Source: JAOUJD01 sp963841815
Lineage (GTDB): Bacteria > Pseudomonadota > Gammaproteobacteria > Burkholderiales > Burkholderiaceae_F
Length of the DNA: 64,000 bases
Reading direction: 5' to 3'
Assembly (NCBI GenBank): GCA_963841815.1
Contig: CAWJEE010000016.1
Location: 154,819 to 218,818 of the forward strand
The notes under the pieces are model-generated. The model was given only the letters and a program-made list of their open reading frames with translations. It made no database searches and was not told the DNA's origin. Within the stretch, counting starts at the first letter, position 1. The number at the start of each line of letters is the position of its first letter. The translations under genes and the position numbers were made by a program. Positions 46,332 through 55,259 of the stretch are shown here, piece after piece.

Positions 46332-48344
46332 GTGGACTTCTTCGAGCATCAGGAAGTCGCGCGCCGCGCGAGCCGGCGGCTGATCGTGCTGTTCGTGCTC
46401 GCCGTGGTTTGTGTCGTCGTCGCGGTGAACGTGGTCGGCGCCGCGGTCTACTTCACGGCCTTGCTTCCTGCCGGCCGGCCGTGGGCCGCGGCGGCCCTTC
46501 CGAACGGCTTCTTCCTGACCAACACGCTGGTCGTGCTCGGTCTGATCGCCGGCGGCACGGCGCTCGAGATGAGTGCGCTCGCGTCCGGCGGCGATGCCGT
46601 CGCGCGGATGGTCGGGGCCCGGCCGGTCGATCCGTCGACGCGCGACCTGCTCGATCGCCGCCTGCTGAACGTCGTCGAGGAGATGGCGATCGCGTCCGGC
46701 GTCGCGGTGCCGCGCGTGTTCGTGATGGACGACGAGAACTCGATCAACGCGTTCGCAGCGGGGCACTCGATCAACGATGCCGTGATCACCGTCACGCGCG
46801 GCACCCTCACGCGGCTGACGCGCGACGAACTGCAGGGCGTGATCGGGCACGAGTTCTCGCACGTGCTGAACGGCGACATGCGGCTGAACATGCGGCTCAT
46901 CGGGGTGCTGTTCGGGCTGACGATGGTCGCGATGGCCGGTCGCTTCCTGCTCGAGGTCGCCGGCCGCGGCCGCGGCGGCAGCGACCGCGGCGGCGGCATC
47001 GCGGTGGTCGCCCTGGCCGGCGTCACCCTGTGGGTGCTCGGTTACATCGGCGTGTTCTTCGGACGGCTGATCAAGGCCGCCGTTTCGCGCCAGCGCGAGT
47101 TCCTCGCCGACGCCAGTGCGGTCCAGTTCACGCGCAACCCCGACGGCATCGGCGGCGCGCTGCGCAAGATCGGCGGCCTCGGCGCCGCCGAAGGCCTCGG
47201 CACGCGCATCGATCATCCGCGGGCGGAAACCCTTTCGCACCTGTTCCTCGGCGCGGCGCGTCCCGCGTTCGTCAGCGGCCTGTTCGCCACGCATCCCCCG
47301 ATTGAAGAGCGTGTCCGGCGAATCTATGGCCGCAAGGTGGAGTTCCTGCCCGCGCCGGAAGACCGCGTGGCGGTGGCGCTCGAAGGCCGTCCGGCGGCCG
47401 AAGCCGAACTGCCGCCGATTCCGTTCTTCGCTCCGCCGTATGCGACCGGCGTTGCCGAGCCTGCCTCCGCGACGTTTCCCGATGCGTTGTCGCCGGTGGC
47501 GGGCCTCGTCGCCGCATCGGCCGCTGCGGCCGCGCAGATCACCGATTCCGTGGGCAAGGTCGGCCTGCCGCGCTCCCGCGACTTCGCGCTCGACGACGCG
47601 CAGCGTGCGACGCTGGCCGCCCTGCGCGCCGCGGCCGCGGACGGCTCGCGCTCGCAGTTGCTGGCGCTGGCGCTGCTGGTCGATCTCGACGTCGAGCTGC
47701 GCGCGCAGCAGCGCAAGGTGATCGCGGAGGCGTACGGCGGGGAGGCGTTGCCGATCGTCGACGACTACCACGGCCGCATCCTGCAGCTGCCGCCGGGTGC
47801 GCGCCTGCCGCTGGCCGACACGGCGATGCCGGCCTTGCGCAAGCTTCCGCAGGACGCGCGGCAGCGGCTGCTCCGGGTCGCGCACATGCTCATCGTCGCC
47901 GACGGACGCCTGTCGGTGCCGGAGTTCCTGCTGTTCACGATCCTCAAGCGCCGGCTCGGCCCCGATGCGGGCCGGGCCGTTCCGGTCAGCCATCGCTCGG
48001 TTGGCGAGTTGCCCCGGGAGGCCAGCCTCGTGCTTTCGCTCGCCGCGGCCGTGCGCCTGCCGGAGCGCGCGGAGCACGCGTTCAACGCGGGCGCGCTGCT
48101 GCTGCCCGGCACCGACACGTCGTTCACGCCCGGCGACTCGATTCGGCTCGATGCGGTCTCGGACGCGCTCGACCGATTGAACCGGCTCGCGCCGCTCGCG
48201 AAGCCGCAGTTGATCAAGGCGGTGACGGCGACGGCGTTCGTCGACGACGCCACGAACTGGCGCGCGGCCAGCACGCTGCGGATGATCTGTGCGGCGCTCG
48301 ACGCGCCGCTGCCGCCCCGGCTGCTCGCTGCGGAAGCCGGCTGA
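46332..48344 (+). CDS. LemA-linked M48 family zinc metalloprotease with long C-terminal extension
   Basis: 670 aa from GTG 46332. Two transmembrane segments (about 17-45 and 58-78) precede the catalytic motif HEFSH at 173-177 and, after further membrane segments (WVLGYIGVFFGRLIKAA), the third ligand in SRQREFLADASAVQ. This is an HtpX-like inner-membrane protease layout, with the active site facing the cytosol in HtpX. After about 330 the extra 340 residues include a soluble helical part, RVAHMLIVADGRLSVPEFLL, reminiscent of TerB/DUF domains. It probably acts in membrane protein quality control with LemA; the substrates are unknown. Confidence 0.9.
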   Translation: MDFFEHQEVARRASRRLIVLFVLAVVCVVVAVNVVGAAVYFTALLPAGRPWAAAALPNGFFLTNTLVVLGLIAGGTALEMSALASGGDAVARMVGARPVDPSTRDLLDRRLLNVVEEMAIASGVAVPRVFVMDDENSINAFAAGHSINDAVITVTRGTLTRLTRDELQGVIGHEFSHVLNGDMRLNMRLIGVLFGLTMVAMAGRFLLEVAGRGRGGSDRGGGIAVVALAGVTLWVLGYIGVFFGRLIKAAVSRQREFLADASAVQFTRNPDGIGGALRKIGGLGAAEGLGTRIDHPRAETLSHLFLGAARPAFVSGLFATHPPIEERVRRIYGRKVEFLPAPEDRVAVALEGRPAAEAELPPIPFFAPPYATGVAEPASATFPDALSPVAGLVAASAAAAAQITDSVGKVGLPRSRDFALDDAQRATLAALRAAAADGSRSQLLALALLVDLDVELRAQQRKVIAEAYGGEALPIVDDYHGRILQLPPGARLPLADTAMPALRKLPQDARQRLLRVAHMLIVADGRLSVPEFLLFTILKRRLGPDAGRAVPVSHRSVGELPREASLVLSLAAAVRLPERAEHAFNAGALLLPGTDTSFTPGDSIRLDAVSDALDRLNRLAPLAKPQLIKAVTATAFVDDATNWRAASTLRMICAALDAPLPPRLLAAEAG

Positions 48345-48415
48345 GGCGGCCGGCCCGCGGCGCCGCTTCAGGGACGCGAGCTCCGCTGCAGGCGATACGC
48401 GACGGTGCCCGTTTC

Positions 48416-49402
48416 CTAGGCGACGCCCGCCGCGTGCGCCTGCTGGTCGGCGTGATAGCTGGACCGCACCATCGCGCCGCACGCCGCGTGGGAGAAGCCC
48501 ATCGCGGCCGCCTCGGACTCGAACATGCGGAACGTGTCCGGGTGCACGTAGCGTCGAACCGGCAGGTGGTGACTGGTCGGCGCGAGGTACTGGCCGATCG
48601 TGAGCATGTCCACGCCGTGCGTGCGCAGGTCGCGCATCACCTGCAGGATCTCGTCGTCGGTTTCGCCCAGCCCCACCATCAGGCCGCTCTTGGTCGGCAC
48701 GCCGGGCACCCGCTGCTTGAATTCCTTCAGCAGCGTCAGCGAGTGCTGGTAGTCCGAACCCGGGCGCGACTCGCGGTACAGCCGCGGCACCGTCTCCAGG
48801 TTGTGGTTCATCACGTCGGGCGGCGCCGCGACGAGGATCTCGAGCGCGCGGTCGAGCCGGCCGCGGAAGTCAGGCACCAGCACCTCGATGCGGGTCGACG
48901 GCGAGGCGGCGCGGGTCGCGCGGATGCAGTCGACGAAGTGCTTCGCGCCACCGTCCTTCAGGTCGTCGCGGTCGACCGAGGTGATGACCACGTAGTTGAG
49001 CTTCAGCGCGGCGATCGTCTTCGCGAGGTTGGCGGGCTCGTCGGGGTCGAGCGGATCCGGGCGGCCGTGGCCGACGTCGCAGAACGGGCAGCGGCGCGTG
49101 CACTTGTCCCCCATGATCATGAACGTCGCCGTTCCCTTGCCGAAGCACTCGCCGATGTTCGGGCAGGTCGCTTCCTCGCACACCGTGTGCAGCTTGTGCT
49201 CGCGCAGGATCGACTTGATCTCGTAGAAGCGCGTGGCCGGGGACCCCGCCTTCACGCGGATCCACTCGGGCTTCTTCAGCGCCTGGCCCGCGGCGACGGG
49301 CTTGATGTCGAATTTCTTGAAGACCTTGCCGGTCTTTGCCTCGCCCTTCAGCTTGGGCGATGGCGCGTCGGATCCCGGCGGTGGGACGGGCGTGCTGCTC
49401 AT
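48416..49402 (-). CDS. lipA: lipoyl synthase
   Basis: 328 aa radical-SAM enzyme. The auxiliary 4Fe-4S cluster cysteines are at about 75, 80 and 86 (CEEATCPNIGEC), the radical-SAM cluster at 101, 105 and 108 (CTRRCPFC), and RSSYHAD near the C-terminus supplies the serine ligand. LipA inserts two sulfurs into octanoyl groups on E2 and GcvH domains made by LipB. It is the last gene of the dacC-dat-ybeD-lipB-menA-lipA run; a MenA-like gene stands between lipB and lipA, which normally adjoin. Confidence 0.97.
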   Translation of the reverse strand: MSSTPVPPPGSDAPSPKLKGEAKTGKVFKKFDIKPVAAGQALKKPEWIRVKAGSPATRFYEIKSILREHKLHTVCEEATCPNIGECFGKGTATFMIMGDKCTRRCPFCDVGHGRPDPLDPDEPANLAKTIAALKLNYVVITSVDRDDLKDGGAKHFVDCIRATRAASPSTRIEVLVPDFRGRLDRALEILVAAPPDVMNHNLETVPRLYRESRPGSDYQHSLTLLKEFKQRVPGVPTKSGLMVGLGETDDEILQVMRDLRTHGVDMLTIGQYLAPTSHHLPVRRYVHPDTFRMFESEAAAMGFSHAACGAMVRSSYHADQQAHAAGVA

Positions 49403-49459
49403 GGGAGGATGGTCGCGACGGGGCGAAGCCGCGCGCCGCGCTGGGGGAACGGGCGGATT

Positions 49460-50401
49460 TTAGCGGACGCCAGGCAGCAGGCCGGGAAGCAGGGCGCCGA
49501 TCGTGAAGCACGCACCGAAGAGCAGTTCGAGCTTGAACGTCCGGAACAGCATGTCGTTGTAGGGCAGGCCGGGCGGCGTGCGGGGCAGGTCGCGCGCAAG
49601 CCCGAGCGCCGCGGGCAGCGTGACCAGCACGGCCAGCAGGCCGATCAGTCGCGGGTCGGTGAGCGCGAGCGCGACGGTGAGCAGGTACGGCAGCAGCAGC
49701 GCGGCCTGGAACGCCCGCTCGGACGCCGCCTTGCCGAGCGCGACCACCAGCGTCCGGCGGCCGACTTCGGCGTCGTGCACGACATCGCGGATGTTGTTCA
49801 CGGCGAGCGCGGCGGCCGCGATCGAGCCGATCGCGCACCCGGCCAGCCACGCGCTCGGCGACAGCGTGCCGGTCTGGATGTAGTAGCTGCCGACCGCCGC
49901 GATCAGGCCGAAGAACACGAAGACGGTCAGCTCGCCGAACGGCGTGTAGGCGATCGGGCGGGGCCCGCCCATGTACGCCCAGGCGGCGACGATCGACGCC
50001 ACGCCCATCAGCAGCACCGGCCAGCCGCCGTGCATGACGATCGGCAGGCCGACCAGCATCGTGGCGATCACGACGCCCACCAGCGCGCGATGCACCGCGG
50101 CGACCGTGAGCCAGCCGCGTGCGGTGGCGCGCGGCAGGCCGATCCGGCTGGCCGTCTCGGCTCCGCGCTTGGTGTAGCCGACGTCGTTCTGGAGGTTGGT
50201 CAGGATCTGCAGCAGGATCGAGGCCACGAGCGCGAGGAACGCGATCAGCGGATTCACCTGGCCGGTCTCGGCGACCGCGAGCGAAGTCCCGACGAAGACC
50301 GGGACCACGGCGATCCAGAGCGTCTTCGGCCGCAAGGCGACCAGCCAGGCACTCCAGGAGCCGGGCTCGATCGCGATCTGGGAGTCGAGGGTGCTGTTCA
50401 C
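49460..50401 (-). CDS. menA: MenA-like UbiA-family prenyltransferase
   Basis: 313 aa from GTG 50401 (VNSTLDSQIAIEPGSWSAWL). MenA hallmarks: ALRPKTLWIAVVPVFVGTSL, the first Asp motif NLQNDVGYTKRGAETASRIG, GPRPIAYTPFGELTVFVFFG (a MenA/1,4-dihydroxy-2-naphthoate prenyltransferase block) and the second Asp motif AVNNIRDVVHDAEVGRRTLV. About eight or nine transmembrane helices. The enzyme prenylates an aromatic or naphthoate acceptor for quinone synthesis. Many Betaproteobacteria lack menaquinone, so the real acceptor is open; no other men genes are in this window. It lies in the lipoate cluster, about 60 bp from each lip gene. Confidence 0.83.
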   Translation of the reverse strand: MNSTLDSQIAIEPGSWSAWLVALRPKTLWIAVVPVFVGTSLAVAETGQVNPLIAFLALVASILLQILTNLQNDVGYTKRGAETASRIGLPRATARGWLTVAAVHRALVGVVIATMLVGLPIVMHGGWPVLLMGVASIVAAWAYMGGPRPIAYTPFGELTVFVFFGLIAAVGSYYIQTGTLSPSAWLAGCAIGSIAAAALAVNNIRDVVHDAEVGRRTLVVALGKAASERAFQAALLLPYLLTVALALTDPRLIGLLAVLVTLPAALGLARDLPRTPPGLPYNDMLFRTFKLELLFGACFTIGALLPGLLPGVR

Positions 50402-50464
50402 GACAGATGTGTCCGGAGGCGCTCGGCAAGTCCGGAGGCAGCGTCGTTCCACTCGACGCGGATG

Positions 50465-51035
50465 TCAAGTGTCGCTCAGGTCGACGGCTGGCAGGTTTGC
50501 GTAGCCACAAGGGTTGATCAGGGAGAACGGCGCGAGGTCCATCGCCACGTTGAGCGCCAGGCCGTGGTAGCAGCGGCCGTTGGAGACCTTGATGCCGAGC
50601 GCCGCGATCTTCGCGAGCCCGGCGAACTCGCCGGACGCCTGGCTCGCCGCAAATGGGACATAGACGCCCGGCGCGCCCTTGACGCGGCGTGCGTCGGCGC
50701 CGAACGCCTCGAGCGTCTGGATCGCGGCCTGCTCGATCCGGAACACCAGTTCCTTGACGAAGATGCCGAGGCGCCGCAGGTCGAGCAGCGGGTAGGCGAC
50801 GACCTGGCCCGGCCCGTGATACGTGATCTGGCCGCCGCGATCGGTGGCGATCACGGGGATTTCGGTCGTTGCGAGCAGGTGTTCGCGCCGACCGGCCTGG
50901 CCGAGCGTGAACACGGGCGGATGCTCGACCAGCCAGAGCTCGTCCTCGGTGTCCGGCGTGCGCTGCTGCGTGAACGCGCGCATCGACGTCCCAGGTCGGG
51001 ACGTACTCCGCGCGGCCGAGCATGCGGACGATCAT
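50465..51035 (-). CDS. lipB: octanoyltransferase LipB (apparent frameshift near 50987)
   Basis: The N-terminus MIVRMLGRAEYVPTWD reads from ATG 51035. One extra base at GACGTCG then shifts to the frame MRAFTQQRTPDTEDELWLVE, HPPVFTLGQAGRREHLL, the substrate loop DRGGQITYHGPGQVVAYPLL, the catalytic Lys region (KIAALGIKVSNGRCYHGLAL, with Cys in GRCYHG) and the C-terminal INPCGYANLP. Restored length is 189 aa. LipB moves octanoate from acyl carrier protein to lipoyl domains. It follows ybeD by five bases. Confidence 0.93.
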
Positions 51036-51040
51036 CGCCG

Positions 51041-51320
51041 TTACAGGACGATCTTGACGAGCGGATGGCTCGTCAGCGCGCGATACAGGTCGTCGAGCTG
51101 CGTCGCGCGAGGTCGCGTTGATCGTGGCGGTGACCGAAAGGTAGTTGCCATCCTTGGAGGTCCGCATCTCGAGCGTCGCCGCATCGAAGTCGGGAGCGTG
51201 GGCGCGCACGACCTCGACGATCCCCTGCGCGAACCCCTCGACACGCCGCCCCATGACCTTGATGGGGAACTCGGTCGGGAACTGCAGGCCCGGCGGCGGT
51301 GGCGGCGCGTCGTCCGTCAT
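51041..51320 (-). CDS. ybeD: YbeD-like DUF493 protein (apparent frameshift near 51113)
   Basis: MTDDAPPPPPGLQFPTEFPI is followed by KVMGRRVEGFAQGIVEVVRA and KDGNYLSVTATINATSR; after one extra base the next frame gives TQLDDLYRALTSHPLVKIVL. This is the complete DUF493 fold (ferredoxin-like, ACT-related), 92 aa after repair. YbeD is often encoded beside lipB and has been proposed to regulate it or the dac gene. The ATG overlaps the stop of dat as ATGA. Confidence 0.9.
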
Positions 51321-52230
51321 GCCGCGAGCGCGCGGCCGCCGCGCTCGGCCTTCCATGCCAGCGCGTCTTCGCGCTTGGCCTGCTGCATCAACGCCTGCAC
51401 CTGCTTGTAGACAGGCCCCGGCCGGCCGTTTCCGACGGTCGCTCCGTCGAGGCGGGTGATCGCCAGGACCTCGCGGCCCGAGGAGCTCAGCCACACTTCG
51501 TCGGCGGCGCGCAGTTCGGCTTCCGTCGACCGGCCTGCGTTCCGTCGCGAGTCCGTGCTTCCGGGCGATGTCGAACACCGCGTCGTAGGTGATGCCGGGC
51601 AGGATCTGCACCGTCTTCCGCGGTGCGATCACGACGCCGTCCTTCACGAGCATCGTGTTCGTGCTGGACCCTTCCGTCAGGAAGCCGTCGCGCAGCATCA
51701 CGGTTTCCGACGCGCCGTGGTCCATGGCGTACTGCTTCATCAGCACGTTGCCGAGCAGCGAGATGCTCTTGATGTCGCAGTGCAGCCAGCGCTCGTCGGC
51801 GTGAGTCACCGCCGACACGCCGTTGTCGATCTGCTCGGCCGGAATCTGCGGCCACGGCGTGCTGTTCATGAACACCGTCGGCGCCACTCCCGTCGGGAAC
51901 GGATGGTCGCGCTTGGCCACGCCGCGCGTTACCTGCACGTAGATCAGCTGGCGCGGCCAGGGATGGCGATCGATCAGCTCCGCGGTCAGGTCGAGCCACT
52001 GCTCGAGCGAACAGCGGATTCGAGATGCGCACCGCGTCGAGGCTGCGCTGCAGTCGCGCGTAGTGCGGCCGCGCATGGAAGGGCGCGCGGATCCCGTCGA
52101 CCGTGTCGACCGGGATCACTTCGTAGACGCCGTCACCGAAGATGAAGCCGCGGTCCAGCACCGAGATGCTGGCGTCGGCGAGCGGCATCCACTTGCCGTT
52201 CAGGTAACACGTTCCCTCGTGCCATTCCAT
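51317..52230 (-). CDS. dat: D-alanine (D-amino acid) aminotransferase (two apparent frameshifts)
   Basis: Class IV PLP aminotransferase. N-terminus MEWHEGTCYLNGKWMPLADA and SVLDRGFIFGDGVYEVIPV; one extra base near 52016, then LEQWLDLTAELIDRHPWPRQ, LLGNVLMKQYAMDHGASETV with the PLP lysine in IKSISLLGN upstream of it, TEGSSTNTMLVKDGVVI. A second extra base near 51522 leads to EAELRAADEVWLSSSGREVL and the C-terminal ITRLDGATVGNGRPGP. Restored length is 303 aa. The ATG 52230 overlaps the dacC stop. Converts D-alanine and 2-oxoglutarate to pyruvate and D-glutamate, supplying wall D-amino acids. Confidence 0.9.
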
Positions 52231-53462
52231 CAGTTGCGCCTCCTCCACCACAATCGCACGGCATCGTACGCGCGCCCGAACAGGCCGGCTTCGCCGACGC
52301 TTTCGAGGGCGACCACCGGCACGGTGGCGACGCTGACGCCGACCGCGGTGATCTTCAGCCGTCCCACGATCTCGCCCTTGCTCAACGGCGCCAGGAGCGG
52401 ATCGTTCCGTTCGAGCGCCGACTGGAATCCGGCCCTGCCCAGCGCACGGAGGGCGTCGGCGGGAACGGTCACGTAGACGTCGCGCTCGATGCCGATCGGA
52501 ACTTCGCCGGCATTTCCCTTCCAGACTTCGGCGCGCGCGAGCACGTCGCCCCGCCGGTAGAGCCGAACGGTATCAAACGCGGCATAGCCGAAATTGAGCA
52601 GCCGCAGCGCTTCCTGCGCCCGCACCGAGTCGCTGGCGGCGCCGAGCACGACGGCGATCAGGCGGCGGTTGAACGCCCGCTCGCCGGTGCCCTGCGCGCG
52701 AGCAGCGGTCGCGATCACGGACCAGCCGGCGCCTTCCGTGTGCCCGGTCTTCAGGCCATCCACGCTGCCGTCGCTCCACAGCAACCGGTTGCGGTTCGAC
52801 TGGGTGATGCGGTTGTAGGTGAACTCGCGTTGCGCGAAGAGCGGCGAGTATTGCGGGAAGTCCGAGAGCAGCCGCTGCGCGAGCCGGGCGAGGTCTTCCG
52901 CCGTCGAGTAGTGCTGCGGATCGGGCAGGCCGGTGGCGTTGGCGAAGCGGGTGTTCGTCATGCCCAGCCGACGCGCCTCGGCGTTCATGCGCTCGACGAA
53001 GGCCTCGGTGCTGCCGGCCGTGTGCTCGGCGAGCGCGACCGCGGCATCGTTTCCGGAAACGACGATCAGGCCGCGCAGCAGCTCGTCGACCGTAACCGGC
53101 CGGCCCGGTTCGATGTACATGCGCGAGCCGGCCCGGCCCGGAGCCGCTACCGCCGCCGCACTCACCGTCGCCGCGGCGTCGAGCCGGGTCCGCTGTTCCC
53201 CGATCGCAGTGAAGACGACATAGGCGGTCATCAGCTTCGTCAGCGAGGCGGGCTCCATGCGCTGGGCGGCGGCGGACGACGTGATCGTCAGGCCGCTCAT
53301 GGCGTCGACCAGGGTCCAGGCGCGCGCCGCCAGCACCGGACCCGACTGCGCGGATGCGCCGCCGGCGGTCAGCAGCAGGAGGACGAGGGCGAGGAAGGCG
53401 CGCGCGAGCGCGTTACTGGGGAAGCGGCACGTGACCGAAGGTGAGGCAGGCAGCGTCCGCAT
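52230..53462 (-). CDS. dacC: D-alanyl-D-alanine carboxypeptidase, class A low-molecular-mass PBP (PBP5/6 type)
   Basis: 410 aa. Signal peptide about 1-39 (LALVLLLLTAGGASAQ), then catalytic motifs S-L-T-K with Ser73/Lys76, S-G-N 136-138, and K-T-G in GLKTGHTEGAGWS. The C-terminal PBP5 beta domain is present (VWKGNAGEVPIGIERDVYV) and a short amphipathic tail ends FGRAYDAVRLWWRRRN, the membrane anchor. It removes the terminal D-Ala of pentapeptides in the periplasm. First gene of the lipoate cluster. DacA and DacC cannot be separated reliably. Confidence 0.93.
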   Translation of the reverse strand: MRTLPASPSVTCRFPSNALARAFLALVLLLLTAGGASAQSGPVLAARAWTLVDAMSGLTITSSAAAQRMEPASLTKLMTAYVVFTAIGEQRTRLDAAATVSAAAVAAPGRAGSRMYIEPGRPVTVDELLRGLIVVSGNDAAVALAEHTAGSTEAFVERMNAEARRLGMTNTRFANATGLPDPQHYSTAEDLARLAQRLLSDFPQYSPLFAQREFTYNRITQSNRNRLLWSDGSVDGLKTGHTEGAGWSVIATAARAQGTGERAFNRRLIAVVLGAASDSVRAQEALRLLNFGYAAFDTVRLYRRGDVLARAEVWKGNAGEVPIGIERDVYVTVPADALRALGRAGFQSALERNDPLLAPLSKGEIVGRLKITAVGVSVATVPVVALESVGEAGLFGRAYDAVRLWWRRRN

Positions 53463-53560
53463 TCTATCGCCGCCGGGAACGCATTCCCCCGCCCCGGAAG
53501 TGAGTGGAAACGACGAGGCGGGCGGTGAGCGCGGAGCGCTTCGAGCGACGGGCCGGCGAC

Positions 53561-54085
53561 TCAGGGCCCGCGCCGCAGCGCGCGCAGGTAGTCCTGCGCC
53601 GCCGCCGCGCCGAGCGCCGCTGCGACGTAGCGCTCGGCGTCGCGCATGCGCTCGCGGAACTCGTCGATGCTCCTGCAGGCCTCGATGCGCATCGCGATGA
53701 CGTCGGCCTCGGGGCCCAGGCGGTCGTTCAGCTCGCGCACCGCACGCCGCTTCACTTCCTCGAGCGTGATCGGGCCGAGGTCGCGCTCTTCCGGCGCGGG
53801 AGGGGCGACGGTCGGGGCCTGCGGCGGCGCCGACTCGCTGATGGCTCGTGGAGCCACGGTCGTCGCCGCGACCGCGCCGGCTTTCTCGGCCAGGCCTTCG
53901 CTTTCGAGCTGGGTGAGGATCGTGTCGATTTCGCCGGCCCGCACGTAAACGGCGAGTTCGTCGACGGTCCGCTTGCCGTCCATCATGATCAGCACGCGGC
54001 GCGCGACCATCGAGAGCTGCGCGCTGCGCGCGCCGACTTCGGCCACGCCCTTCGGCGTCTTCACGTAGAGCAGAGATCCATCCAT
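53561..54085 (-). CDS. conserved-looking protein of unknown function
   Basis: 174 aa: an N-terminal 65-residue module MDGSLLYVKTPKGVAEVGAR, RRVLIMMDGKRTVDELAVYV, IDTILTQLESEGLAEKAGA reads like a small winged-helix fold. A low-complexity Ala/Pro/Thr linker (about 70-100) leads to a helical C-terminal domain (EVKRRAVRELNDRLGPEADV, ACRSIDEFRERMRDAERYVA). Similar two-part proteins occur in Betaproteobacteria, but I know of no function. It is separated by 98 bp from dacC; context gives no clue. A coding frame is supported by codon bias and the tidy fold. Confidence 0.7.
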   Translation of the reverse strand: MDGSLLYVKTPKGVAEVGARSAQLSMVARRVLIMMDGKRTVDELAVYVRAGEIDTILTQLESEGLAEKAGAVAATTVAPRAISESAPPQAPTVAPPAPEERDLGPITLEEVKRRAVRELNDRLGPEADVIAMRIEACRSIDEFRERMRDAERYVAAALGAAAAQDYLRALRRGP

Positions 54086-54157
54086 CGCGTTGCGCGCTGC
54101 GCGCGCCCGTGTCCCCGTTTTCGATCGGCCCGTGCGAGTGCGGGCAGTCGACCGTTT

Positions 54158-54838
54158 TTACGGAGTTTGTCGGGCAGCGTCAAACGCGGACATCCCCAGA
54201 ATGTGAGCGCTTATCAGGGCTTTGAGCAGCGGGAGCCGGCGATGGAAGAAGTGGTCCGCGCCGGGCACGACCACGACGGGCAGGTTCTGCGGACGCGCCC
54301 ACTCGAAGACGTCGGCGAGCGGGATCGTCTCGTCGTTCTCGCCGTGAATCACGAGGGTGTCGTGCCGCACGCTCGGCATCGGCCACTTCCCCGCGGCGCA
54401 TCCGACAAGCACGAGGTGGCGAGCCGGCTGGTGCCGGGCCGCCAGCGTTCGCGCCGCGTGCGCCGCCACGAAGCTGCCGAAGGAGAACCCGGCAAGTGCG
54501 AGCGGGAGCGCGGGACCGATGCGTCCCGCCACGGCGGGCAGCGCGGGAAGCGCATCGATCAGGTGGACGAAGTCCTCGGTCTCGCCGCGGCCTTCATCGT
54601 GCGTGCCCTCGCTGCGTCCGACGCCGCGGAAATTCGGGCGCACCGCCAGCCAGCCGAGCGCGGCGAAGGTGCGGGCCATCGTGGAGGCGACCTTGTTGTC
54701 GAGCGTTCCGCCATAGAGGGGATGCGGATGGCCCACGCAGGCGATCCCGCGCGGCGGCGCGTCCTCCGGCCAGTCGAGCGCGAACTCGATGCGCCCCGCC
54801 TTGCCGTCCAGCGTGTGCTTCTCGGCGCTCGACAGCAT
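54158..54838 (-). CDS. alpha/beta hydrolase of the CocE/dienelactone-like small type
   Basis: 226 aa: oxyanion segment CVGHPHPLYGGTLDNKVAST, RPNFRGVGRSEGTHDEGRGE, nucleophile elbow LAGFSFGSFVAAHAART (GxSxG), acid in LVIHGENDETIPLADVFEWA and His in VVPGADHFFHRRLPLL. These are the blocks of the conserved YpfH-like cytosolic hydrolases; the substrate is not known. It has an ordinary start at 54838, 50 bp from the ferredoxin gene. Confidence 0.84.
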   Translation of the reverse strand: MLSSAEKHTLDGKAGRIEFALDWPEDAPPRGIACVGHPHPLYGGTLDNKVASTMARTFAALGWLAVRPNFRGVGRSEGTHDEGRGETEDFVHLIDALPALPAVAGRIGPALPLALAGFSFGSFVAAHAARTLAARHQPARHLVLVGCAAGKWPMPSVRHDTLVIHGENDETIPLADVFEWARPQNLPVVVVPGADHFFHRRLPLLKALISAHILGMSAFDAARQTP

Positions 54839-54888
54839 CTATGGCCTGTTGACGCCTGGATTGCGCATGCGTCTCGCCTTGGCCGGCC

Positions 54889-55197
54889 CTAGATGAGCAG
54901 GCGCTCGACCACTTCGCCCTTGACCAGGTGGGTGTCGATGATCTCGTCGACGTCGTGCTGGTCGACGTAGGTGTACCAGACGCCCTCGGGATAGACGACG
55001 ACGCACGGGCCCTCGTCGCAGCGGTCGAGGCATCCGGACTTGTTGATGCGGATCTTGCCCTCGCCGTTCAGCCCCATCTGCTTGACGCGCGACTTGGCGT
55101 ACTGCTGCATCTCCGCCGCGTTGTGGCAGCCGCAGCATGCCGCCCCGTCCTCGCGGACGTTCAGGCAGAAGAACACGTGACGCTGGTAGTAGCTCAT
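54889..55197 (-). CDS. thioredoxin-like [2Fe-2S] ferredoxin
   Basis: 102 aa. MSYYQRHVFFCLNVREDGAA, CCGCHNAAEMQQYAKSRVKQ, then SGCLDRCDEGPCVVVYPEGV and WYTYVDQHDVDEIIDTHLVK. The spacing of cysteines (C in FFCLN and then SGCLDRCDEGPC) matches the thin-type, thioredoxin-fold 2Fe-2S ferredoxins; the middle Cys pair CCGC is additional. The partner enzyme is unknown. The start is clean, with an AGGGAGG-like GGGAGGG site 9-15 bases above. Confidence 0.88.
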   Translation of the reverse strand: MSYYQRHVFFCLNVREDGAACCGCHNAAEMQQYAKSRVKQMGLNGEGKIRINKSGCLDRCDEGPCVVVYPEGVWYTYVDQHDVDEIIDTHLVKGEVVERLLI

Positions 55198-55259
55198 GAG
55201 CGAGGCGCAACCGCCCTCCCGGCAGGAAAGCGCAAATTATAGGGAGCCGGACGTCCGCC

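Noticed and set aside
48434..51121. An 895-codon plus-strand frame opposite lipA-menA-lipB
   Set aside because: Antisense to three genes with catalytic motifs; composition is that of a shadow frame.
48870..52076. A 1,068-codon minus-strand frame joining pieces of dat, ybeD, lipB and lipA
   Set aside because: It arises because frameshift errors place segments of separate genes in one frame; domain order and the overlapping start/stop pairs support four separate genes.
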